A stretch of DNA of 46,318 nucleotides from Ureibacillus thermosphaericus. Lineage in GTDB: Bacteria > Bacillota > Bacilli > Bacillales_A > Planococcaceae. The stretch covers positions 1 through 46,318 of the forward strand of contig NZ_JAAXPW010000027.1 in NCBI RefSeq assembly GCF_012396605.1. The letters are read 5' to 3'. The notes under the pieces are model-generated. The model was not told the origin of the DNA. It worked only from the letters and a program-made list of their open reading frames with translations, and searched no databases. A program made the position numbers and the translations under genes. Positions 24,786 to 34,676 of this stretch are shown here, piece after piece; the stretch's first letter is position 1, and every line of letters begins with the position of its first letter.

Positions 24786-26153
24786 TTATTCAGCAACTGA
24801 GTACAAGTCGAGTTCTTGTTCTTCTGGCAATTTGATGACTTCAATGTATAAAATATGGTGACCATCTAATTCTTTAATTTTGAATTCGTAACCATCATAT
24901 ACAAAACTGTCACCCTCAACAGCGTCGTAGCGTTGAGTCCAGAACCAGCCGCCGATTGTATCGATATCTTCATCATCGATATGAATATTCAACATTTCAT
25001 TTACATCTTCAATTAACATTTTTGCATCTATAATATAATGGCCATCACTAATTTCTTGAACTTCAGGGATTTCGTCATCGTCGAATTCGTCTTGAATATC
25101 ACCAACGATTTCTTCAATGATATCTTCGATGGTTACTAAACCGGAAGTTCCCCCGTATTCATCCATTAAAATTGCCATGTGTATACGATCATGTTGCATT
25201 TTTAATAAAAGATCGCTGATTGGAACAGTTTCAATTACTCGAATAATTGGTTGCATATATTCTGTAATTGTTTTTTCTGCATTTTTAGGATCTTTTATAT
25301 ATGCAGTTAATAAATGTTTTAAGTTGACTAAACCAATTACGTGGTCTTTATCGCCATCAATCACCGGATAGCGAGTATATTGTTCCACACCCATTACTTC
25401 AAAAACATCTTTTAGTTTTGCTTCCTTATCAATCGTTGTAATTTCTGTTCGTGGCACCATGATTTCTTTGGCCGTGCGGTCTGAGAATTCAAATATACTG
25501 TTTACATATTCAAATTCAGAATATTTGATTTCACCGCTTTTAAAGCTGTCAGCCATAATCATACGAAGCTCTTCCTCCGTATGGGCTGTATCGGTTTCGT
25601 TAAATGATTTCACACCGAAAATTCTTGCCAAACCACGAGCAGACATGTTTAAAAGGTGAATGAAAGGATACATCACTTTATAAAATGTATACAACGCTCC
25701 TGAAAAATTAAGCGTTACCCATTCAGCTTTTGTAATCGCTAACGTTTTAGGCGCCAATTCACCTGCCACAACATGGATATACGTTACAATACTGAATGCA
25801 ATAATAAATGAAAGAACTTCAGTGATAGGTCCTGTTACACCAATCCATTTAAATAATGGACTTAATAACAACTGTACAGTAGGTTCACCTAACCAACCTA
25901 GACCTAATGAAGTAATGGTAATTCCTAATTGACAAGCAGATAAATACTCGTCAAGGTTCTCAATTACCTTTTTAGCCTTAATTGCTTTTTTGTTTCCTTC
26001 TTCTAAAAGTTGATCAATACGCGTTACCCGAACTTTTACTATCGCAAATTCAGTGGCAACAAAAAATGCTGAAAACAAAATTAATAAGGCAAAAACAGCT
26101 AACTTAATGGTCAGCCCCACTATGTCTCCGTCCAAATACTTTCCCCGTTCCAC
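24786..26153 (-). CDS. CNNM/CorC-family (HlyC/CorC, MpfA-like) membrane protein with CBS domains
   Basis: About 455 residues. An N-terminal DUF21 membrane domain with three to four helices (about 10-195; NLDEYLSACQLGITITSLGLGWLGEP) is followed by two CBS domains (about 215-340). A C-terminal CorC/HlyC domain ends it (about 355-440; IDTIGGWFW). Relatives such as YhdP and staphylococcal MpfA protect against magnesium excess, so Mg(II) export is the likely role. The start is uncertain: GTG 26153 lacks a site, while an internal TTG six codons on follows GGGGAAAG. AGGAGGTG further upstream serves no frame that I can see. Confidence 0.88.
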   Translation of the reverse strand: MERGKYLDGDIVGLTIKLAVFALLILFSAFFVATEFAIVKVRVTRIDQLLEEGNKKAIKAKKVIENLDEYLSACQLGITITSLGLGWLGEPTVQLLLSPLFKWIGVTGPITEVLSFIIAFSIVTYIHVVAGELAPKTLAITKAEWVTLNFSGALYTFYKVMYPFIHLLNMSARGLARIFGVKSFNETDTAHTEEELRMIMADSFKSGEIKYSEFEYVNSIFEFSDRTAKEIMVPRTEITTIDKEAKLKDVFEVMGVEQYTRYPVIDGDKDHVIGLVNLKHLLTAYIKDPKNAEKTITEYMQPIIRVIETVPISDLLLKMQHDRIHMAILMDEYGGTSGLVTIEDIIEEIVGDIQDEFDDDEIPEVQEISDGHYIIDAKMLIEDVNEMLNIHIDDEDIDTIGGWFWTQRYDAVEGDSFVYDGYEFKIKELDGHHILYIEVIKLPEEQELDLYSVAE

Positions 26154-26536
26154 GCCCGAATGAGGGGTGAAATGAGGAGTACACCTCCTACAATAAAATT
26201 AATTTTTAATAAGATAATCATAACGGATTTTTGAAAAAAATACAAATCATCCATCTCTGAAATTTTCAGAAGATTGTGAGTCGTTTTGTTATATATAGTA
26301 TGCGATTTTGTAAATAAATTTAAATCTTTTGGGGGAAAGAATAATTTTCCTAAAGCAAGTTAGAGCTATTATTGGGAGGAAAAATAAATCGCGAAAAAAA
26401 GAAATAGTCCGTAATAACTTTCAATGTTCATGAAACAATAATGAAATATAATCGTATATAACAAAAGGTATGTTATTATTTATTTCGCAAAGTAACTTTT
26501 GTTAGTGAAATCATTGTGTTAGAAAAGAGGATATTA
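26154..26536. other. Divergent intergenic region, nothing defined
   Basis: About 380 bp separating the leftward CNNM gene from rightward yheB. AT-rich; both promoters must lie here. I found no gene, no M-box-like riboswitch and no strong hairpin. AGGAGTACACCTCCT at 26176-26190 is a short palindrome whose reverse strand contains an orphan Shine-Dalgarno. Confidence 0.4.
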
Positions 26537-27679
26537 ATGGATGTAGTACTATTAATACTATCTATGGCAATTATCGGTGCAATCATTGGTAGTGCAACAA
26601 ACTTTTTAGCGATTAAAATGATTTTTAGACCATATAATGCGCTTTATTTAGGAAAATGGAAGCTTCCTTTTACACCAGGACTAATTCCAAAACGCCGCGG
26701 GGAATTGGCAAGACAAATAGGGGTGACGGTGCAAGATTATTTATTGACACCTGATGTCATCAAAAATAAATTATTCTCTCAAGAAATTCGATTTGGAATT
26801 TTACAGTTTGCACAATCAAAGTCGGAAGAATTGATATTTTTAAATAATAAAACACTGAAAGATTGGTTGGAACTAGCAGGAATAAATGGGTTGCCAGAAA
26901 AGATTGAAGGGCAAGTGGATGATTTTATAGAAAAACAATTTGTATCTTTTAAACATACTTTATCGACAAAATCGATTGAAGAAGTGTTGCCGGAAGATAT
27001 TACAAAAACGATAAATCAAAAAGTACCAGAATTAGTGACAACCATCATTCAAAGAGGGGAAGATTATATTTTATCTTCCAAAGGAGAAATCACCATTAAA
27101 AATCTATTAGATGATTTTCTTTCTTCAAAAGGGACAATCGGTGGACTTTTCCAAATGTTTTTCAGCGATTCTTCATCCATCGTCTCTAAAATTCAACATG
27201 AGCTCGTTCGACTTCTTCGCTCATCTGAAACAAAAAGTTCATTAGTGAATATTATGAATGATGAATGGGGAAAAATAAAAAAACAGCCTATCATGAATTA
27301 CCTAAATGAGATACAATTAGAACCAATACTAATAAATATCCAATCCTATGCCAAAAGAGAATTAGCTATTGAAGAACGATTCAATAAATCCATAAACTAT
27401 TACTTTCCAAATGGCAACGACTGGGTAAAGTACGATTTGATGCCTAAAATTGTCGATAAGGCTTTGGAACTTGCTGAATCAAAACTTGAAGATGTACTGA
27501 AAAAATTAGACATTAAAGAAGTTGTTCGAGAGCAAGTTGACTCTTTCCCAATCGAAAAGTTGGAAGAAATCGTGATAGGAATTGCAAATCGTGAGTTAAT
27601 GATGATTACTCTATTAGGCGGTTTCTTAGGAGGATTAATTGGTATCGTACAAGGTTTAATTGTACAATTTTTAAATTAA
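26537..27679 (+). CDS. yheB: DUF445-family membrane protein YheB
   Basis: A protein of about 380 residues with one hydrophobic segment at each end (about 1-22 and 355-380). A long, mostly helical amphipathic middle lies between them. The N-terminal IGSATNFLAIKMIFRPYNALYLGKWKLPFTPGLIPKRR is the DUF445 signature and matches YheB of B. subtilis, as does its partner yheA directly downstream. Function unknown; YheB is linked with the sporulating cell surface in Bacillus. ATG 26537 follows AGAGGATATTA; TTG 26516 has no site. Confidence 0.88.
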   Translation: MDVVLLILSMAIIGAIIGSATNFLAIKMIFRPYNALYLGKWKLPFTPGLIPKRRGELARQIGVTVQDYLLTPDVIKNKLFSQEIRFGILQFAQSKSEELIFLNNKTLKDWLELAGINGLPEKIEGQVDDFIEKQFVSFKHTLSTKSIEEVLPEDITKTINQKVPELVTTIIQRGEDYILSSKGEITIKNLLDDFLSSKGTIGGLFQMFFSDSSSIVSKIQHELVRLLRSSETKSSLVNIMNDEWGKIKKQPIMNYLNEIQLEPILINIQSYAKRELAIEERFNKSINYYFPNGNDWVKYDLMPKIVDKALELAESKLEDVLKKLDIKEVVREQVDSFPIEKLEEIVIGIANRELMMITLLGGFLGGLIGIVQGLIVQFLN

Positions 27680-27697
27680 TAGAGAGTAGGATTATAA

Positions 27698-28042
27698 ATG
27701 AATCAATTTATGGAACTTATTCAAAAGTTAGAGACATCCATTAGTCAAACGGAAGCGTTTCAAAAATTAAAAGATACTGTTGACATTGTTCGTGATGATG
27801 AACAAGCAAGAACGATTTTCACTCAATTCCGCGATGTTCAGGTAAAATTGCAACAAAAGCAAATGCAAGGAGAAGAATTGCTAGAGGAAGAATATCTCTA
27901 CTTCCAAAAAACTGCTCAACTTGCTCAACAAAATCCTAAAATTATGGCAATGTTAGAAGCTGAAATGGAATTAAGCCGTCTTATTGATGAAGCAAATCGT
28001 TCGCTAATTAAACCGATTCAATCCCTCTATGATGGACTATAA
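27698..28042 (+). CDS. yheA: YlbF/YmcA-family helical protein YheA
   Basis: The 114-residue all-helical protein is of the DUF964/YlbF family. The conserved pattern EAFQKLKDTVDIVRDDEQARTIFTQFRDVQ is clear, followed by a second helix pair. Family members YlbF and YmcA form the Y-complex that helps RNase Y in RNA maturation; YheA itself has no settled role. It follows yheB by 18 bp with AGAGTAGGA before the ATG, and the pair ends at a terminator. Confidence 0.9.
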   Translation: MNQFMELIQKLETSISQTEAFQKLKDTVDIVRDDEQARTIFTQFRDVQVKLQQKQMQGEELLEEEYLYFQKTAQLAQQNPKIMAMLEAEMELSRLIDEANRSLIKPIQSLYDGL

Positions 28043-28052
28043 GATCGGTAAT

Positions 28053-28082
28053 TGGACCGCACTGAATGTGTGGTCTTTTTTA
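28053..28082 (+). terminator. Terminator after yheB-yheA
   Basis: GACCGCAC / GTGTGGTC stem then T6. Confidence 0.8.
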
Positions 28083-28212
28083 TTTCCATAAAAAACATGC
28101 ATGATTTTATAGTCAATAAAGCCTTTCGCTGTTAAAATAAACAGGAACTAAAAATAAAAAAATCACGTAAACAAGTAAAAGTGCAACAAGTTCTATAAAG
28201 GAAGAGGTATGA

Positions 28213-29733
28213 ATGAAAAAAATAATCATCCACGAAAGTTTCAAGCAAGACTGGATTAATGTTTTAACACATATAGCAAATCTATTTTTTGAAGATTGTA
28301 AGCTTTACGAAATCATTGAGGATCCGGATTTGTCTGTTCGTTTTCAATATAAAATGGAAAACAACGTGTATTACACTGCTAGTAAGTTAGAGGTGGATGG
28401 AAAAACGTTTATTAGCACTTATTCAAAAAAATATGATACGGATGGAACAGAAAAAGAACAAAATATTCGAATGAAGCGCGCATTATCTCACGTGCTGTTG
28501 GACGTGTTAGAGCAATATACTGGAATAAAGCAACATTGGGGGATTTTAACGGGAGTACGACCAACAAAACTTTATCATAAATTAAGAAAACAAGGACTTA
28601 CACGCAATGAAATTGCAGAAGTATTACAAACAGATTTTCGTGTATCCACTGAAAAAATTCAATTATTGGAATCGATTGTTGAGCGCCAATTAGCAACAAT
28701 TCCCGATTTAGATGAGATTGGGAAAGAAATTTCTATCTATATCGGTGTCCCTTTCTGTCCGACGAAATGCGCTTATTGTACTTTCCCAGCCTATGCAATC
28801 GCGCCGAATCGAAAAACAGGACGAGTGGCTTCTTTCCTTGATGGATTGCATATCGAAATGAGAGAAATGGGAAAATGGTTGAAGGAAAATGATATGAAAG
28901 TGACTTCGATATATTGGGGCGGCGGTACGCCAACAGCAATCGAGTCGGATGAAATGGATGCCCTATATGAGACGATGTTTGAATCGTTCCCAAATCCTGA
29001 ATCTATTCGTGAAATCACTGTAGAAGCAGGTCGACCTGATACGATTACACCGGAAAAAATAGAAGTGTTGAAAAAGTGGGGTATTGATCGCATCTCAGTC
29101 AATCCGCAAAGTTATACCGATGAAACGTTAAAAGCGATAGGCCGTCATCATACTGTACAAGAAACAATCGATAAATTTTTACTTGCTCGCAATTTAGGAA
29201 TGAATAATATCAATATGGATTTAATCATCGGTTTACCAAATGAGGGAGTTGAAGAGTTTCAACATTCTTTGAATGAAACTGAAAAACTGCAACCAGAATC
29301 CCTTACTGTGCATACGTTATCTTTCAAACGTGCTTCCGAAATGACGCAAAATAAAGATAAATATAAAGTGGCTGATCGTCCAACGGTGTCGAGGATGATG
29401 GAAATGGCTCAAAAGTGGACTCGCGAAAATGGATACAATCCGTATTATTTATATCGCCAAAAAAACATTTTAGGTAATTTAGAAAATGTTGGATACTCTA
29501 AACCGGGCGAGGAAAGCATCTATAATATCGTCATTATGGAAGAGGTACAAACGATATTAGGTATCGGTTGTGGGGCAGCTACTAAATTTGTAAATCCCAA
29601 AACTGGTAAAATCACACAATACCATAACCCTAAAGAGCCTTATCAGTATATTTTATCTTTTGAAAATGCGATTGAGAAAAAGATTGAAATGCTCAATGAT
29701 TTATATCGAGTGCAATTGAAAAATGAATGTTGA
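28213..29733 (+). CDS. hemZ: Oxygen-independent coproporphyrinogen III oxidase-like protein HemZ
   Basis: The 506-residue radical-SAM enzyme carries the CPTKCAYC cluster motif (C182, C186, C189). A long N-terminal extension of about 165 residues is characteristic of HemZ as distinct from HemN/HemW. YWGGGTPTAIES and GRPDTITPEKIEVLKKWGIDRISVNPQS are the following SAM and substrate motifs. It serves heme synthesis under low oxygen in Bacillus, though decarboxylation activity of HemZ is less well established than for HemN. ATG 28213 has GGAAGAGG before it. Monocistronic. Confidence 0.93.
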   Translation: MKKIIIHESFKQDWINVLTHIANLFFEDCKLYEIIEDPDLSVRFQYKMENNVYYTASKLEVDGKTFISTYSKKYDTDGTEKEQNIRMKRALSHVLLDVLEQYTGIKQHWGILTGVRPTKLYHKLRKQGLTRNEIAEVLQTDFRVSTEKIQLLESIVERQLATIPDLDEIGKEISIYIGVPFCPTKCAYCTFPAYAIAPNRKTGRVASFLDGLHIEMREMGKWLKENDMKVTSIYWGGGTPTAIESDEMDALYETMFESFPNPESIREITVEAGRPDTITPEKIEVLKKWGIDRISVNPQSYTDETLKAIGRHHTVQETIDKFLLARNLGMNNINMDLIIGLPNEGVEEFQHSLNETEKLQPESLTVHTLSFKRASEMTQNKDKYKVADRPTVSRMMEMAQKWTRENGYNPYYLYRQKNILGNLENVGYSKPGEESIYNIVIMEEVQTILGIGCGAATKFVNPKTGKITQYHNPKEPYQYILSFENAIEKKIEMLNDLYRVQLKNEC

Positions 29734-29748
29734 GTTACCCGTTAACGA

Positions 29749-29785
29749 TAACACCTCCCCTCTATTACTGTGGAGGTGTTTTTTA
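29749..29785 (+). terminator. Terminator after hemZ
   Basis: AACACCTCC / GGAGGTGTT stem with T6. Confidence 0.88.
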
Positions 29786-29888
29786 AATGAACAAAATGTA
29801 TAAATAGAAGTTCCAATTTCTATATAGCTAGAATTTCAATATATGCTAGAATAATAATTACTACAATCATAAATAGGAGAAGTTGGAA

Positions 29889-30680
29889 ATGGCAATTACG
29901 ACGATCATATTTGATTTAGATGACACGTTACTTTGGGATAAAAAAAGTATCAAAACAGCTTTTGAAAAAACATGTCAATATGCGGCAACGAAATACGATA
30001 TAGACCCTGAACAATTGGAAGAAGCGGTACGCAAAGAAGCACGAAAGCTTTATGAATCCTATGAAACTTACGATTATACGGTGTTGATTGGTATTAATCC
30101 TTTTGAAGGTTTGTGGGGAACTTTTGATGATCCTACTGATTCATTCCAAAAAATGAAAAACATTGTGCCGAATTATCGAAAAGATGCTTGGACAAACGGT
30201 TTAAAAGTGTTAGGCATTGATGATGAAACATTCGGCGCTGAGCTCGGAGAACGTTTTGTTGAAGAACGGAAAAAACATCCTTTTGTTTATGATGATACGT
30301 ATCAAGTTCTTGATGCATTAAAAGGAAAGTACCAATTAGTACTATTAACAAACGGTGCACCAAGTTTACAAAACTTAAAATTAACTTTAACACCAGAAAT
30401 CCGCCCTTATTTCGACCATGTGATTATTTCTGGTGACTTTGGAAAAGGAAAGCCTGATGCATCTCTATTTGAATTTATGATGGAAAAGGCAGGCATTACT
30501 GCGGATGAAGGGATTATGGTAGGCGATAATTTAAAAACAGATATTTTAGGCTCATCTCGGGTAGGCATGCGAAATGTTTGGATCAATCGGGAAAATAATC
30601 TGCAAAACCCTGATATCCAACCAACTTACGAAGTTTCATCATTAACGGAATTTTTACAATTAGTTGAAAAGCTTTCATAA
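29889..30680 (+). CDS. HAD-family phosphatase (YsaA/SerB-like candidate)
   Basis: A HAD hydrolase of about 263 residues with all four motifs. These are I, FDLDDTLLWD (nucleophile and acid-base Asp); II, LLTNGAP; III, the lysine in GKGKPDASLF; and IV, MVGDNLKTDILG. A large helical cap is inserted after motif I. It resembles B. subtilis YsaA, described as phosphoserine phosphatase. serA, the first enzyme of serine synthesis, lies 900 bp away on the other strand, which supports but does not prove that role. ATG 29889 has AGGAGA at eight bases; TTG 29883 is too close to it. Confidence 0.85.
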   Translation: MAITTIIFDLDDTLLWDKKSIKTAFEKTCQYAATKYDIDPEQLEEAVRKEARKLYESYETYDYTVLIGINPFEGLWGTFDDPTDSFQKMKNIVPNYRKDAWTNGLKVLGIDDETFGAELGERFVEERKKHPFVYDDTYQVLDALKGKYQLVLLTNGAPSLQNLKLTLTPEIRPYFDHVIISGDFGKGKPDASLFEFMMEKAGITADEGIMVGDNLKTDILGSSRVGMRNVWINRENNLQNPDIQPTYEVSSLTEFLQLVEKLS

Positions 30681-30683
30681 TAA

Positions 30684-30718
30684 AATGAATGCGAGACATA
30701 TGCCGTCTCGCATTTTCT
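30684..30718. terminator. Bidirectional terminator between convergent genes
   Basis: AATGCGAGAC / GTCTCGCATT, 10 perfect pairs. It abuts the stop codon of yteA. Confidence 0.85.
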
Positions 30719-31403
30719 ATTCTAAATAATCATATTTACTTGCTTCTTCAATTTCTCTTTTTGACATTGGAAAAGGTATTTCATCCTTCGTCGATACATG
30801 GAAAGACTGGGGTTCATCGTTATTTGCGTATTCTTCAGGGTCGTCATATAGTTCATTGAAATCTTCAAAATCCCCTTCAAAATCTGATGGCGTTTCAGAT
30901 GTACCGTATTTTGCAACCACTTGGAATGTATCTTCAAAATCTTGAATTACCCCTTCTACTTCTCTTTCAGCAAAGGAATTATCGACAGGAGGAATCAGTA
31001 AATCTTCTTCTACTGGTCGATCAGTAGGGATGTTTTTTGCATCTGCATGTTTAATACAGAAGGAGGTATATGGAATAGCTGCTAATCGATCATATGGAAT
31101 TTCTTTTTTACATACTTCACAAACTCCATATGTACCGTTTTCAATTTTCTCTAAAGCAGCGTTAATTTTAGCTAATTCATCTTCTTGGTGAACTTTTAAA
31201 GATAAATCCTTTTCTCTTTCGAAAAGTTCTGTTGCTATGTCTGCAGGATGATTGTCGACTGTTGATAATTCATCAATAGCGTCTCGTAAGCTGCCACGGT
31301 CAACAAACTCGTCATCTACAGATTGATTTTTTAACAACGCATGTTTTTGTTCAATCAGCTGTTTTTTTAGCTTAGCAATTTGTTTTTCCGTTAAAATGGT
31401 CAT
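30717..31403 (-). CDS. yteA: YteA-type TraR/DksA zinc-finger protein
   Basis: About 228 residues. The N-terminal half is a long helical region (about 1-90). A DksA/TraR finger follows, with C95, C98, C116 and H119 (CEVCKKEIPYDRLAAIPYTSFCIKH), a Cys3-His variant seen in the YteA sporulation-protein family. The acidic C-terminal part (FEGDFEDFNELYDDPEEY) is also typical of YteA. It may bind RNA polymerase through the secondary channel like DksA; its role in sporulation is not defined. ATG 31403 follows AAAGGACGTG. Confidence 0.87.
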   Translation of the reverse strand: MTILTEKQIAKLKKQLIEQKHALLKNQSVDDEFVDRGSLRDAIDELSTVDNHPADIATELFEREKDLSLKVHQEDELAKINAALEKIENGTYGVCEVCKKEIPYDRLAAIPYTSFCIKHADAKNIPTDRPVEEDLLIPPVDNSFAEREVEGVIQDFEDTFQVVAKYGTSETPSDFEGDFEDFNELYDDPEEYANNDEPQSFHVSTKDEIPFPMSKREIEEASKYDYLE

Positions 31404-31501
31404 CACGTCCTTTCGTTCATCCATAGTATGAACAGAAAAATGAAATTTAAAGGAGAAAACAAAGTTGGAAAGTTTTCTATCGGAAGTTTTTTGGGCAAAA
31501 T

Positions 31502-31540
31502 AATATACAGGCAATGGTAAAATTCCATTGCCTGTATATT
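31502..31540 (-). terminator. Terminator after serA
   Basis: AATATACAGGCAATGG pairs perfectly (16 bp) with CCATTGCCTGTATATT around a 7-nt loop. It lies 56 bp past the serA stop and 100 bp before yteA. Confidence 0.8.
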
Positions 31541-31595
31541 TAGGGACACAAAGCACAATTCTGTTCTATCTCACCAAGTAGTCGTGCCGGGCAGC

Positions 31596-33215
31596 TTAAA
31601 GAGTAATTGCTTTTACTTCATCGATATTTTCTAATTGTTCTACGTAAACTAAATCTTCAGGAGTTACTTCATTATCGATTGAAAGAATCATGACAGCAGC
31701 ACCGCCAACTTGTTTACGTCCCACTTGCATTGTTGCAATGTTGACGTCTTTCTCAGCAAGTTTCGTTGCAACGCGGCCGATTGCTCCTGGTTTATCGATA
31801 TTTTTAATGTATAATAAGTGACCTTCTGGAATAACATCTACAACAAAGTTTTCTACTTTTACGATACGAGCTCCAAGACCGTTTAGAAGTGTACCTGCAA
31901 CACTATGTGTTTCATTTTCCGTAATTACTTCAACAGTAATAAGGTTAGTAAATCCTTTTGCTGTTGTTGTTTTATTTTCGTTAATTTTTACGCCAACTCT
32001 TTCTGTTAAATAACGTGCATTTACGTCATTTACATTTTCGCCGTGAGTTTTCTTTAAGTAACCTTTTAATGTATTTGCAGTCAATGGACGTACATCGTAA
32101 TTTGCGATTTCACCAGCGTAGAACAAATTAATTTCTTTTAATGGTTCTGTTGTTACTTGTGATAAGAAAGCACCTAGTTTTTCTGCTAATTCAAAGAATG
32201 GTTCAACTTCAGCTAGCAGCTCTTTTGGAATTGATGGCATGTTCACAGGGTTTGTAACAGTACCAGTTTTAAAGTATTTAATAATGTCGTTAGAAACATC
32301 TACTGCTACAGATTCTTGTGCTTCAACTGTAGATGCACCTAAGTGAGGTGTAGCAATCACTTGTGGTAAAGTTAGCAATTTATGATCTGTAGCTGGTTCT
32401 TCAACGAATACGTCAAGAGCAGCGCCTGCTACTTTTCCTTCCACGATTGCATCATATAAATCATCTTCGTTGATGATTCCACCACGTGCACAGTTAATAA
32501 TGCGTACGCCAGGTTTCATAAGAGCGAATTTTTCTTTATTAATCAAATTTTTCGTTTCAGGTAATAGTGGCGTATGCACAGTGATAAAATCAGCTTGTTG
32601 GCAAATTTCATCAACAGTTGCTTTTGTTACACCAAGTTCTTTCGCTCTTTCTTCAGTTAAGAATGGATCATATGCCATAATATTCATACGTTGTCCTTTT
32701 GCACGGAAAGCCACTTCTGTACCGATACGCCCCAAACCGATAACACCTAACGTTTTGTTTTTCAATTCAACCCCAACGTAAGTTTTGCGATCCCATTTTC
32801 CATTTTTTAAAGATAAATAAGCTTGTGGAATATGGCGAGCAAGAGAAGTCATCATCGCAATGGTATGTTCAGCAGCAGAGTTTGTATTTCCATCTGGTGC
32901 GTTGACTACAATAATACCGTGTTCAGTTGCAGCTTGTAGATCGATGTTATCTACTCCTACACCAGCACGACCAATTAATTTTAAATTTTTTGCAGCTTCA
33001 ATTACTTCACGAGTCACTTTCGTAGCACTGCGCACGATTAATGCATCAACATCTTTAATTTTTTCAATGAGTTCTTCTTGTGAATTCCCAGTATCCACAA
33101 TGATTTCTAAATTCAGATCTTTTTCTTCGCGCAATGGGAAAATACCGTCTTCACTTAATGGATCCGCAATAAACACTTTAATTACATCTGTAGCTGTAGT
33201 TGCTTTTGTAACCAT
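31596..33215 (-). CDS. serA: D-3-phosphoglycerate dehydrogenase SerA
   Basis: The 539-residue enzyme oxidises 3-phosphoglycerate to 3-phosphohydroxypyruvate, the first step of serine synthesis. The NAD-binding motif is [12 protein letters not shown]. The catalytic triad is Arg in [13 protein letters not shown], Glu in DVFVEEPA and His in TPHLGAST. An intervening ASB domain (about 330-455) and a C-terminal ACT domain (about 465-539, [12 protein letters not shown]-like) make the long form of Bacillales. Transcribed alone from a T-box-controlled promoter (33618-33646), so expression rises when tRNA-Ser is uncharged. Confidence 0.97.
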   Translation of the reverse strand: MVTKATTATDVIKVFIADPLSEDGIFPLREEKDLNLEIIVDTGNSQEELIEKIKDVDALIVRSATKVTREVIEAAKNLKLIGRAGVGVDNIDLQAATEHGIIVVNAPDGNTNSAAEHTIAMMTSLARHIPQAYLSLKNGKWDRKTYVGVELKNKTLGVIGLGRIGTEVAFRAKGQRMNIMAYDPFLTEERAKELGVTKATVDEICQQADFITVHTPLLPETKNLINKEKFALMKPGVRIINCARGGIINEDDLYDAIVEGKVAGAALDVFVEEPATDHKLLTLPQVIATPHLGASTVEAQESVAVDVSNDIIKYFKTGTVTNPVNMPSIPKELLAEVEPFFELAEKLGAFLSQVTTEPLKEINLFYAGEIANYDVRPLTANTLKGYLKKTHGENVNDVNARYLTERVGVKINENKTTTAKGFTNLITVEVITENETHSVAGTLLNGLGARIVKVENFVVDVIPEGHLLYIKNIDKPGAIGRVATKLAEKDVNIATMQVGRKQVGGAAVMILSIDNEVTPEDLVYVEQLENIDEVKAITL

Positions 33216-33334
33216 TTAAAAAACTCCTTTTTCATTAATATTTTTTAATAAAGAATTAAAGACAATAGCCAACTATCGAACAATTGCAACAATTGTTAGA
33301 CTTTCTCGATAAAAAGACCCCTTCCATTTTTTTA

Positions 33335-33611
33335 GGTATTAAAAAAAGCCTTCCACCCCCTATAAATTAGGGGCGAAAAGCTGTCATATCAACTTCACGC
33401 GGTGCCACCCTTTTTCGTTGCCTAATTCAAGGCAACCTCAAGTGATGCGTAACGTGCATTAACCGGAATTGGCTTACTTATTTGTTCAGCCATTCTATTC
33501 AGGAGTGGAACTACAAACGCCAGAAACACTGATTTGCACCAACCATCAGCTCTCTGAGAATCTGAACGTAAGAGCATGTCTCCGTCATAATATTTTGACT
33601 CTTATTAATGT
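33335..33611 (-). promoter_or_regulatory. T-box leader (tRNA-Ser responsive) of serA
   Basis: Read on the minus strand, the conserved T-box AGGGTGGCACCGCG lies at 33411-33398, with UGGC in the antiterminator bulge; this pairs with an acceptor end GCCA, the discriminator G of tRNA-Ser. Stem I includes the AGAGAGCTGATGG distal region and a specifier codon TCC (33509-33507) followed by A. A terminator hairpin at 33382-33348 with T7 on the gene side competes with the antiterminator. Together these predict that uncharged tRNA-Ser(GGA) promotes read-through. Confidence 0.95.
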
Positions 33612-33617
33612 GTTTCC

Positions 33618-33646
33618 ATAATAAACTGATTGTTCATTAATGTCAA
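33618..33646 (-). promoter_or_regulatory. Sigma-A promoter of the serA T-box transcript
   Basis: On the minus strand: TTGACA (33646-33641), 17-bp spacer, TATTAT (33623-33618). Start of transcription would be near 33611, immediately before the leader. The rest of the gap to 33889 is AT-rich with no gene. Confidence 0.8.
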
Positions 33647-33889
33647 CTAATTTCCTAAAATGATTAAAAAATTTTAATGAAAACGCTTAAATTTTTCGTT
33701 AATTAACGAACATTGTATTTGTTGTTTGTTGTTAATATTCGTGTTTTTATTGTTATTTTATGTATAAAGATTTTTTAATTGATGAATATACATTTATTGT
33801 TGCTAAAATTTGATTGTCTATGTTCGAAAGGAATTTTTTCCATCTAAGTAGAAGTAATAATTGTACATCAAAATTAAGGGGTGGAAGAA

Positions 33890-34672
33890 ATGGCATACGA
33901 AACAATTGAATTAAGTCGTAATGATCGTCTTGCTGTGCTCACATTGAAGCGTCCACAAGCGATGAATGCAATGAATGAAGTAATGTTAAAAGAACTGGCG
34001 GATTGCTTTGAACAGTTACAAGGCGAAAAGGATATTCAAATATTAGTTATTAAAGGGGAAGGGCGAGCATTCTCTGCTGGAGGAGACATTAAAATGATGC
34101 TTCAATCAGAGCAATTGCAAGAGTTTCATGATATCATGGATTCGATTTCCCGAATGATGCTTGCTTTCTATCAATTGCCAATGATTACGATAGCTCAAGT
34201 ACATGGTGCTGCAGCAGGTCTTGGATTCAGCCTTGCCATTGCATCAGATTATGTCATTGCTGAAGAAAATAGCAAGTTAGCTATGAATTTCATAGGAATT
34301 GGCCTCATCCCAGATGGTGGTGGGCATTTCTTTATGAAGGAACGAGTTGGAGTAGCAAAGGCAAAGCAAATTATTTGGGAAGGCAAAGTAATGAATGGAG
34401 AAGAAGCATTAAACCTTGGATTAGTGGATGCCGTTGTAAAGGATGGAGAAGCGCAAAAATACGTGCAACAATATACAGAGAAAATTTTATCTTCTCCTAT
34501 TTTAGCGATGCTTGAGACAAAACAAATTTATCATACTGAGCGCCTTTCTGAATTAAATAAAGTGCTGGCAAAAGAACTGGAAGCACAAATAAAGATGAGG
34601 AATACGAAAGACCATTTGGAAGGCATTAAAGCCTTTGTTGAAAAGCGTTCCCCTCAATTTATAGGGCAATAA
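33890..34672 (+). CDS. Enoyl-CoA hydratase/isomerase family protein
   Basis: A crotonase-fold protein of about 260 residues. The oxyanion-hole segments are GRAFSAGGDIKMM (about 60-72) and AQVHGAAAGLGFSLAIASDYVIAEE (about 100-124). The region IGIGLIPDGGGHFFM carries Asp/Gly where classical hydratases have a second catalytic Glu, so isomerase or another crotonase activity is possible. It probably serves fatty-acid breakdown. ATG 33890 follows AAGGGGTGG by about five bases; GTG 33881 lies inside that site. Single gene. Confidence 0.88.
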   Translation: MAYETIELSRNDRLAVLTLKRPQAMNAMNEVMLKELADCFEQLQGEKDIQILVIKGEGRAFSAGGDIKMMLQSEQLQEFHDIMDSISRMMLAFYQLPMITIAQVHGAAAGLGFSLAIASDYVIAEENSKLAMNFIGIGLIPDGGGHFFMKERVGVAKAKQIIWEGKVMNGEEALNLGLVDAVVKDGEAQKYVQQYTEKILSSPILAMLETKQIYHTERLSELNKVLAKELEAQIKMRNTKDHLEGIKAFVEKRSPQFIGQ

Positions 34673-34676
34673 AAAT

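Noticed and set aside
26154-26450. Magnesium (M-box) riboswitch before the CNNM gene
   Set aside because: No conserved M-box segments or terminator hairpin could be found in the leader.
32470-33219. Plus-strand frames of 103 and 119 codons inside serA
   Set aside because: Antisense shadows of a clear serA with full motif set and T-box leader.
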